NCBI GenBank assembly: GCA_031422195.1
Contig: JANOPZ010000036.1
Coordinates: forward strand, 1 to 26,528
DNA length: 26,528 nucleotides
Reading direction: 5' to 3'
Source of the DNA: JALOTE01 sp031422195
GTDB taxonomy: Bacteria; Pseudomonadota; Alphaproteobacteria; Rhizobiales; Rhizobiaceae
Shown: in pieces, positions 20,490-26,528 of the stretch
Layout of the letters: each line of letters begins with the position of its first letter
How positions within the stretch are numbered: the stretch's first letter is position 1
Notes under the pieces: generated by a model
Seen by the model: the letters and a program-made list of their open reading frames with translations, nothing else
What the model was told of the DNA's origin: nothing
Database searches by the model: none
Translations under genes and position numbers: made by a program

Positions 20490-23480
20490 ATGCTTGATAA
20501 ATCTTATGAACCTAGCTCGGTTGAACCGCGCATCGCCAAAACTTGGGATCACGCAAATGCGTTTGCCGCAGGCGCGGGCGCTGAGCCGGGCGCTGAGGCC
20601 TATTCGATCGTCATCCCGCCGCCGAATGTGACTGGCTCGTTGCATATGGGCCATGCGCTCAACAACACATTGCAGGATATTTTGGTACGTTTTGAACGCA
20701 TGCGCGGCAAGAATGTGCTGTGGCAGGCGGGCACTGACCATGCGGGTATCGCCACGCAAATGGTGGTGGAGCGCCAGCTTGCCGCCAGTGGCACCAATGA
20801 GACCCGCCGCACCATGGGCCGCGAGAAATTCACGCAGAAAATCTGGGATTGGAAGGCTGAATCCGGCGGCACCATTGTCAATCAATTGAAACGCCTTGGC
20901 GCGTCATGCGATTGGTCGCGGCTGAAGTTTACGATGGGGGAGGCTGGAAAATCAGATGACCAGATGGTTCGTGCGGTCACCGAAGTTTTCGTGCAGCTTT
21001 ACAACGAAGGCTTGATCTATCGCGGCAAGCGTTTGGTCAACTGGGACCCGAAATTTGAAACCGCGATCTCGGATTTGGAAGTCGAGAATATCGAAGTTGA
21101 CGGCCATATGTGGCACTTCAAATATCCGCTGGCGGGCGGCGAGACCTATGAATATGTCGAGAAAGACGCGGACGGAAACATAACCCTGCGCGAAACCCGC
21201 GATTATATTTCCATTGCCACAACACGGCCAGAAACCATGCTGGGTGATGGCGCGGTGGCGGTGCACATTGATGATGCGCGTTATGCGCCGATTGTTGGCA
21301 AGCTTTGCGAAATTCCGGTCGGGCCAAAAGAGCATCGGCGCCTGATCCCGATTATCACCGATGAATACCCGGATATGAACTTCGGTTCTGGCGCGGTTAA
21401 AATCACCGGCGCGCATGATTTCAACGATTATCAGGTGGCTAAGCGCAACAACATCCCGATGTACCGGCTGATGGACACCAAGGGGTGTATGCGGGCCGAT
21501 GGGCAAGAGTATTCCGAAGAAGCGAAACGAATTTCTTTACTTGGCTCAAACGGCGGCACGCCGGATGAAACGATGATCGATGCGATCAACATTGTGCCGG
21601 ATGAGTATCGCAGCATTGATCGATTCGAGGCCCGTGCCCGCGTTGTCGCAGACATTAATGCCGATGGCTTGATGATCAAGGTCGAAGATAAAAAAGTGAT
21701 GCAGCCGTTTGGTGACCGCTCCCGCGTTGTCATTGAGCCGATGCTGACCGACCAATGGTTCTGCGATGCCGAAACCTTGGCCAAACCTGCGATTGAGGCC
21801 GTAAAATCCGGACGCACCAAATTCGTGCCTGAGAATTGGGATAAAACCTATTTCCAATGGATGGAGAATATCCAGCCATGGTGCATTTCGCGGCAATTGT
21901 GGTGGGGGCATCAGATACCCGCATGGTTTGGGCCGCCGTCGGCAAATTGTGCCGCCATAAATCTTGTCAGAGCAGTGGGTTCATTGCCGAGGTCAGAATT
22001 TAACGAGGCAATATTTGTAGCGATCAATGAACACCAGGCTCAGATGATTGCAGAAAAAACTTACGGCGAAAAAATTAGGTTTGCTAAAGATAAATTTGAA
22101 GCCGCCGATTTATCCCTTCGCACAGGAATTCCTCACATCTATCGTGACGAAGACGTGCTAGACACGTGGTTCTCATCCGCCCTCTGGCCGTTCTCCACAC
22201 TAGGCTGGCCGGATAAAACGCCGGAGATCGGCACCTATTACCAGACCGATGTTCTGGTCACCGGCTTCGACATTATCTTCTTCTGGATTGCCCGCATGAT
22301 GATGATGGGTCTGCACTTTATGAAGGATGCGGATGGCAACCCCGTTGCGCCATTCCATACTGTCTATGTCCATGCTTTGGTGCGCGATAAAGACGGGCAG
22401 AAAATGTCGAAATCCAAGGGCAATGTCATTGACCCGCTGGATTTGATTGATGAGTTTGGCGCCGACGCGCTGCGCTTTACCATGGCGATCATGGCGGCGC
22501 AGGGCAGGGACGTGAAGCTCGATCCCACGCGCATTGCCGGTTACCGCAATTTTGGTTCTAAAATCTGGAATGCAACCCGCTTTGCCGAAATGAACGGCGC
22601 GCTCGATGTCAGCCAGCGTCAGGCTGGTTTTACGCCAGAAGCCGCCACGCTCACCGTCAACCGCTGGGTGCTGACAGAGCTGTCAGCGGCAACCGCTGAA
22701 ATCACCAAACAAATCGAAGCCTATCGGTTTAACGACGCATCGGCTGCCGCCTACCGCTTTGTGTGGAACGTGGTGTGCGACTGGTATCTGGAGCTTTTGA
22801 AGCCCGTATTCTTTGGCGATGACGAAACGCAAAAAGCGGAATGCCGTGCTTGCTTGGCGCATGTTCTCGACAACATTTATGCGCTGCTGCACCCGTTTAT
22901 GCCGTTTATGACGGAGGAACTTTGGGCGGAAACCTCTCAAGCGCGCGAGAAGCTGTTGGTGCACTCGACTTGGCCAACGCAAACCTTTGCGGATGAAAAA
23001 GCGGCTGCTGAAATCAACTGGCTGATTGAAATTGTGACGGCTATCCGTTCCACCCGCGCAGAGATGAATGTCGCTCCTGCCAACACCGCTGATCTGGTTG
23101 TTGTGGGCGGCGATGCGCAAATACAAAGCTGGGCAAAATCGCATGAAAGCGCATTCGGCAAACTCGCTCGTGTTGCCAAAGTTGTGTTTGCCGATGAGCC
23201 GCCAAAAGCCTCTGCGCAGATCGTCGCAGGCGGGGCGACTTTGTGTTTGCCGCTTGGCCAATTGATCGATTTTGTCGCTGAAAAAGCCCGTATCGAAAAG
23301 GCGCTTGGCAAGATCGAGGCCGATGCCACCAAGATTGAAGGCAAGCTCGGTAATGCCGCCTTTGTGGCCAATGCCAGAGAAGATGTGGTTGCTGCGGAAC
23401 GCGCGCGTTTGGCAGAATTATTGGAGCAAAAAGCACAAACTGAGGCTGCTTTGACGCGAATCGTGCAAGCGGCAAGTTGA
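20490..23480 (+). CDS. valS: valyl-tRNA synthetase
   Basis: Class I aminoacyl-tRNA synthetase, 996 aa, charging tRNA-Val. The HIGH-type motif HMGH is at 52-55 (PPPNVTGSLHMGH) and KMSKS at 638-642. The editing domain lies between (TTRPETMLGDGAVAV). The anticodon-binding domain contains DWYLELLKP and HPFMPFMTEELW, and a C-terminal coiled coil starts at VAEKARIEKALGK (about 925). Between HQIPAWFGP and DEDVLDTWFSS, roughly residues 484-550, there are about 40 residues more than in the related enzymes I know. The DNA there is AT-richer with rare codons (ATA, AGA) than on either side. The frame is intact, so the enzyme should be functional. Confidence 0.97.
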   Translation: MLDKSYEPSSVEPRIAKTWDHANAFAAGAGAEPGAEAYSIVIPPPNVTGSLHMGHALNNTLQDILVRFERMRGKNVLWQAGTDHAGIATQMVVERQLAASGTNETRRTMGREKFTQKIWDWKAESGGTIVNQLKRLGASCDWSRLKFTMGEAGKSDDQMVRAVTEVFVQLYNEGLIYRGKRLVNWDPKFETAISDLEVENIEVDGHMWHFKYPLAGGETYEYVEKDADGNITLRETRDYISIATTRPETMLGDGAVAVHIDDARYAPIVGKLCEIPVGPKEHRRLIPIITDEYPDMNFGSGAVKITGAHDFNDYQVAKRNNIPMYRLMDTKGCMRADGQEYSEEAKRISLLGSNGGTPDETMIDAINIVPDEYRSIDRFEARARVVADINADGLMIKVEDKKVMQPFGDRSRVVIEPMLTDQWFCDAETLAKPAIEAVKSGRTKFVPENWDKTYFQWMENIQPWCISRQLWWGHQIPAWFGPPSANCAAINLVRAVGSLPRSEFNEAIFVAINEHQAQMIAEKTYGEKIRFAKDKFEAADLSLRTGIPHIYRDEDVLDTWFSSALWPFSTLGWPDKTPEIGTYYQTDVLVTGFDIIFFWIARMMMMGLHFMKDADGNPVAPFHTVYVHALVRDKDGQKMSKSKGNVIDPLDLIDEFGADALRFTMAIMAAQGRDVKLDPTRIAGYRNFGSKIWNATRFAEMNGALDVSQRQAGFTPEAATLTVNRWVLTELSAATAEITKQIEAYRFNDASAAAYRFVWNVVCDWYLELLKPVFFGDDETQKAECRACLAHVLDNIYALLHPFMPFMTEELWAETSQAREKLLVHSTWPTQTFADEKAAAEINWLIEIVTAIRSTRAEMNVAPANTADLVVVGGDAQIQSWAKSHESAFGKLARVAKVVFADEPPKASAQIVAGGATLCLPLGQLIDFVAEKARIEKALGKIEADATKIEGKLGNAAFVANAREDVVAAERARLAELLEQKAQTEAALTRIVQAAS

Positions 23481-23802
23481 ATAATTGCGCATTTTTGAAA
23501 TTCTACGCTCGTTTTATGTACAAATGCCGTTGCGGCAGAAAAATTTGCGTCTGAATTGTGGCGGGAATGCAACATGGTTTAGATTCAGTTAACTGTGATA
23601 TTTTACCAAATAATATCAATGATTTAAGGACCATGATTGCAGCTTCTAAAAGCCGGCTGTCCGTATTTCGCCAGATTTGCCTGAAAATGTCTGAATTTCG
23701 CAGGCCAAAGCTGTCGCCTGCCTTACCAAAGCGTAAGAAGTTGGTTGAACTAACGCTGGAGTTGAATACACATAGGACAACTCTCTGGGAGATAATGTCC
23801 AA
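23481..23802. other. 322-bp intergenic region between valS and fadL-like gene
   Basis: There is no supportable gene. An 82-codon open frame (23558-23806) overlaps the next start by 4 bp but lacks a ribosome site and any recognisable pattern. The region should contain the valS 3' end signals and the fadL-like promoter. A partial dyad (GGACAACTCTCTGGGAGATAATGTCC, 23775-23800 in outline) lies just before the fadL-like start and could affect its translation. No clear terminator T-run was found. Confidence 0.5.
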
Positions 23803-25113
23803 ATGACACGCAACGTTTTGAAAATTTCAGTTTCTGTGCTGGCACTTAGCGCAATGGTAGGTTCTGCAATGGCCGGTGGTTATGGTCGTGGCTCTGCGAA
23901 CCTTGATCCACTGCTTGGCGATAATACGACATTTACCGGTTCGGGCACTTACGTTGCTCCTACCCGTAAATACACATCGGTAAATGGCGTGGCTACAACC
24001 GGCGCGGGCACAAAAGACTTTGCAGCTGACTATTTCTCTGTCGGCGCCACAGCGTCTTTTAAGTTCAATGATGCCATGCGCTGTGCGGCCAGTTTTGCAC
24101 AGCCATTCGGGGCAGACTCGGATTATGGCAGTGCGCAGATTGTCAACGGGCTTGGGTCAACCACTGCCGCCAGTCTTGAAACAACAGAACTCGGCGCAAC
24201 ATGTTCTTACGGCATGACTGCCGGGCCAGGAACTGCTTTTGTCATCGGCGGTATTTTTTCGCAGTCAGCCTCGTACACGGAAACAAAAGGCACGATCATC
24301 GGCGGTAACCTGGTGGATGGTATCGCCGGCATTGCGCTTGATCACGCTGCATTGGGTTTTAGAATGGGGCTTGGCTATGCCATTCCTGAAGTGGCGTTAA
24401 AAGCCAGCTTGGTCTACCGTTCAGCGGTAACCCATAACTTTACCGGCGTTCAGTTCTTGAGCGGTACTGCCGCAACGGGTGCGGTTTTGGGTAATGCGGG
24501 TTTGACGCCCGGGCAATTTGCTGCCTTAGCCGGTGGTAATGCGCAGCAAAAAGCTACTTTCGCGGCTTTGAATAATGCAATTACCGGGTTGACCGGTAAT
24601 TATAACACTTACGCAAACGCCATTACGCCGCAAAGTGTGAAATTTGCTTTCCAGACCGGTATTGCAGAAGGCACTTTGATGTTCGGTTCACTTGAGTGGA
24701 CCGATTGGAGTGTGTTGCAGCAGGTCAAGGTTTTGGGTGCTGGTTCTGGCACTGCAGCAGCTGCTGCGGGCTTCAATGGCACACCCACTCCGGGCGCACC
24801 AACCATCGACGCTTTTTTCAAAGACGGCTGGACCGCAAACTTGGGCTTTGGGCGTAAGTTCACAGAGCAATTGTCGGGTGCCGTCAGCTACACATGGGAT
24901 CAAGGCGTTTCGACTGGCCGTAGCGGGTTTGGTACGACCCATACATTCTCACTTGGCGCCATTTATAACGTGAACGAGAACACCACCTTACGCGGCGGTT
25001 TGGCATACACAGTCTTGGGCGCAGCAACCGAACTCACTTCAGCTGGCAAAACTGTGGTCTATGGCCAAAGCAGTGCGGTTGCTGGCGGCGTGTCATTTAC
25101 CGGAAAATTCTAA
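23803..25113 (+). CDS. outer membrane transport protein, OmpP1/FadL/TodX family
   Basis: A 436-aa outer-membrane beta-barrel for uptake of long-chain fatty acids or other hydrophobic compounds. A signal peptide is visible (VLKISVSVLALSAMVGSAMA, cleavage before GGYGRGSANLD). The mature protein shows alternating amphipathic strands throughout and ends with the aromatic C-terminus VSFTGKF recognised by the Bam machinery. A Gly/Ala-rich loop (SGTAATGAVLGNAGLTPGQF... LTGNYNTYANA) is probably extracellular. The ATG has GGGAG 11 nt upstream. A strong terminator follows. Together with AlkB in this window it fits a lifestyle with hydrocarbon or lipid uptake, but the two loci are 20 kb apart. Confidence 0.88.
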   Translation: MTRNVLKISVSVLALSAMVGSAMAGGYGRGSANLDPLLGDNTTFTGSGTYVAPTRKYTSVNGVATTGAGTKDFAADYFSVGATASFKFNDAMRCAASFAQPFGADSDYGSAQIVNGLGSTTAASLETTELGATCSYGMTAGPGTAFVIGGIFSQSASYTETKGTIIGGNLVDGIAGIALDHAALGFRMGLGYAIPEVALKASLVYRSAVTHNFTGVQFLSGTAATGAVLGNAGLTPGQFAALAGGNAQQKATFAALNNAITGLTGNYNTYANAITPQSVKFAFQTGIAEGTLMFGSLEWTDWSVLQQVKVLGAGSGTAAAAAGFNGTPTPGAPTIDAFFKDGWTANLGFGRKFTEQLSGAVSYTWDQGVSTGRSGFGTTHTFSLGAIYNVNENTTLRGGLAYTVLGAATELTSAGKTVVYGQSSAVAGGVSFTGKF

Positions 25114-25138
25114 AACACTATTTGATCGATCTTTGAGG

Positions 25139-25165
25139 AGCCCGCTTCGGCGGGCTTTTTCTTTT
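25139..25165 (+). terminator. rho-independent terminator after fadL-like gene
   Basis: A 7-bp perfect stem AGCCCGC (25139-25145)/GCGGGCT (25150-25156) closed by a stable TTCG tetraloop is followed by TTTTTCTTTT. It lies 26 bp after the stop codon. Confidence 0.93.
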
Positions 25166-25379
25166 GTATTGGTTCCGTGCATCCGACTAAAAACTTCTCC
25201 TCAGCTGTATGCAAAACTGAATTCGTTGCTGAATCGCAACAGTCTTTGAACCCTTTGCCGTCTAAGGTGTTTCTGCGGTAGGCGTTTTTAGCTTTGCCAC
25301 AAACTCTGCCACATTCGGGCGCAAGCGGTGACCATCCCGGCGCGTGGCTGTGCGCTGTTAAATCCCGGGAGTGAGTATC

Positions 25380-26528
25380 ATGAACGCAAAACCAATCGAT
25401 AAGTCAAAACTGCCAAGCCGCCACACAACAGTTGGACCGGCACGCGCGCCTCACCGTTCCTATTTATACGCCATGGGCCTGTCTGCAGCTGAGATAGCGC
25501 AACCTTTGGTCGGCGTTGCTTCATGTTGGAATGAGGCTGCACCGTGCAATATTTCGCTCATGCGGCAGGCGCAAGTTGTCAAAAAAGGGGTTGCTGCAGC
25601 GAACGGCACGCCGCGCGAGTTTTGTACCATTACTGTAACCGACGGTATTGCTATGGGCCATCAAGGCATGAAGTCGTCTCTGGCTTCGCGCGATGTGATC
25701 ACAGATTCCGTTGAACTTACGATGCGCGGGCATTGTTATGATGCTTTGATTGGCCTTGCAGGCTGCGATAAATCCCTTCCGGGTATGATGATGGCGATGG
25801 TTCGCCTTAATGTGCCGTCGATTTTCATCTATGGCGGCTCGATTTTGCCCGGCACTTTCCGTGGCCGCCAAATCACCGTGCAAGATGTATTTGAGGCCGT
25901 TGGCCAGCACTCTGTCGGCAATATGAGCGACGAAGATTTGCTGGAAATAGAAATGGCAGCTTGCCCCTCGGCTGGTTCGTGTGGCGCTCAGTTTACGGCC
26001 AACACGATGGCTACGGTGGCTGAGGCAATTGGCTTGTCATTGCCCTATTCGTGCGGTGCGCCAGCGCCCTATGAAATGCGCGATAGGTTCAATTATGCGG
26101 CCGGCGAAAAAATCATGGAATTGATCGCCAAGAATATTCGCCCGCGCGATATTGTCACGCGCAAAGCGCTTGAAAATGCAGCAACCGTTGTGTCTGCCTC
26201 TGGCGGGTCCACCAATGCCGCTCTGCATTTGCCGGCAATCGCCCATGAGTGCGGTATAAAATTTGATTTGTTTGATGTGGCTGAGATTTTTAAGAAAACA
26301 CCTTACATCGCGGACCTAAAGCCGGGCGGCAAATATGTTGCTAAAGACATGTTTGAAGCAGGCGGCATTCCTCTGTTGATGAAAACACTGCTGGATCATG
26401 GTTATTTGCATGGCGACTGTATGACGGTAACCGGCCGCACGATTGCTGAAAATCTTGCTACCGTAAAATGGAACCCGGATCAGGACGTGGTGTATCCAGC
26501 TGACAAACCGATTACTGTCACAGGCGGC
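25380..26528 (+). CDS. ilvD: dihydroxy-acid dehydratase (5' part, runs off window)
   Basis: The first 383 codons of an enzyme normally near 570-620 aa. It dehydrates 2,3-dihydroxy-isovalerate and 2,3-dihydroxy-3-methylvalerate in valine, isoleucine and leucine synthesis. Iron-sulfur ligands are visible as C49 (GVASCWNE), C129 (GLAGCDKSLPGM) and C201 (CPSAGSCGAQFTANTM), with D88 (VTDGIAMGHQGM) and K131 as likely metal/carbamate residues. The ATG at 25380 has GGGAG and GAG just upstream. It has its own transcription unit after a strong terminator; I see no leader peptide or T-box in the 220-bp upstream region. Confidence 0.96.
   Translation, partial: MNAKPIDKSKLPSRHTTVGPARAPHRSYLYAMGLSAAEIAQPLVGVASCWNEAAPCNISLMRQAQVVKKGVAAANGTPREFCTITVTDGIAMGHQGMKSSLASRDVITDSVELTMRGHCYDALIGLAGCDKSLPGMMMAMVRLNVPSIFIYGGSILPGTFRGRQITVQDVFEAVGQHSVGNMSDEDLLEIEMAACPSAGSCGAQFTANTMATVAEAIGLSLPYSCGAPAPYEMRDRFNYAAGEKIMELIAKNIRPRDIVTRKALENAATVVSASGGSTNAALHLPAIAHECGIKFDLFDVAEIFKKTPYIADLKPGGKYVAKDMFEAGGIPLLMKTLLDHGYLHGDCMTVTGRTIAENLATVKWNPDQDVVYPADKPITVTGG

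Noticed and set aside
23558..23806. 82-codon plus-strand open frame before the fadL-like gene
   Set aside because: No ribosome site, no recognisable pattern, and its 4-bp overlap with the next start can arise by chance; residue content resembles translated non-coding DNA.
1..26528. CRISPR array or insertion sequence
   Set aside because: No series of regularly spaced repeats and no transposase-like frame was found on either strand.

Overview
The window reads as a chromosomal segment of an alphaproteobacterium, most likely of the Hyphomicrobiales (Rhizobiales). The evidence is the block pcm-like gene, tolC-like gene, popZ (DUF2497), valS next to a tRNA-Cys and a small membrane protein, an order I know from that group. 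The protein sequences also look alphaproteobacterial. No rRNA, CRISPR array or classical insertion sequence is present. The species cannot be named from this alone.

Layout. 1-470: a one-domain GIY-YIG endonuclease gene enclosed by two near-identical 44-bp inverted repeats, each able to form a REP-like hairpin. 478-2416: alanine dehydrogenase with its terminator, and a divergent Lrp/AsnC regulator with palindromic TTGCAA-type sites between them. 2398-8716, minus strand: AlkB alkane monooxygenase, then, read in transcription order, an operon of CPD photolyase, FAD-dependent oxidoreductase, DUF1365 protein and cyclopropane-fatty-acid-synthase-like methyltransferase. This is a lipid-modification and photodamage gene set that is light- or singlet-oxygen-induced in other proteobacteria. 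8891-8965: tRNA-Asn(GTT).

8952-16996: an 8.0-kb integrated element in the 3' end of tRNA-Asn, bounded by an exact 20-bp direct repeat (attL/attR). All its genes lie on the minus strand. From the attR side they are a P4-type tyrosine integrase, a basic putative DNA-binding protein, an AlpA-like regulator, a small protein, a RepA/AAA-type helicase, an iteron/hairpin block, several unknown proteins, an HK97-family prohead protease, a small hydrophobic protein, a 235-aa unknown protein and a 76-aa unknown protein. There is no large terminase, portal, major capsid or lysis gene. The size, tRNA site, int-alpA-replication order and single phage-assembly gene fit a phage satellite (PICI-like, or akin to tycheposons/VEIMEs) rather than a full prophage. 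Integrase arm-type repeats can be seen at both ends.

17054-26528, plus strand: PGPGW-type membrane protein, tRNA-Cys(GCA), a PCMT-family methyltransferase lacking the usual catalytic motif, a TolC-family outer-membrane channel, the polar organiser PopZ, valyl-tRNA synthetase with an odd insertion, a FadL-family outer-membrane transporter with a strong terminator, and the first two-thirds of ilvD (dihydroxy-acid dehydratase), which runs off the right edge.

The most novel material is the satellite (its iteron block, lone prohead protease and unknown genes) and the GIY-YIG gene within paired REP-like palindromes.
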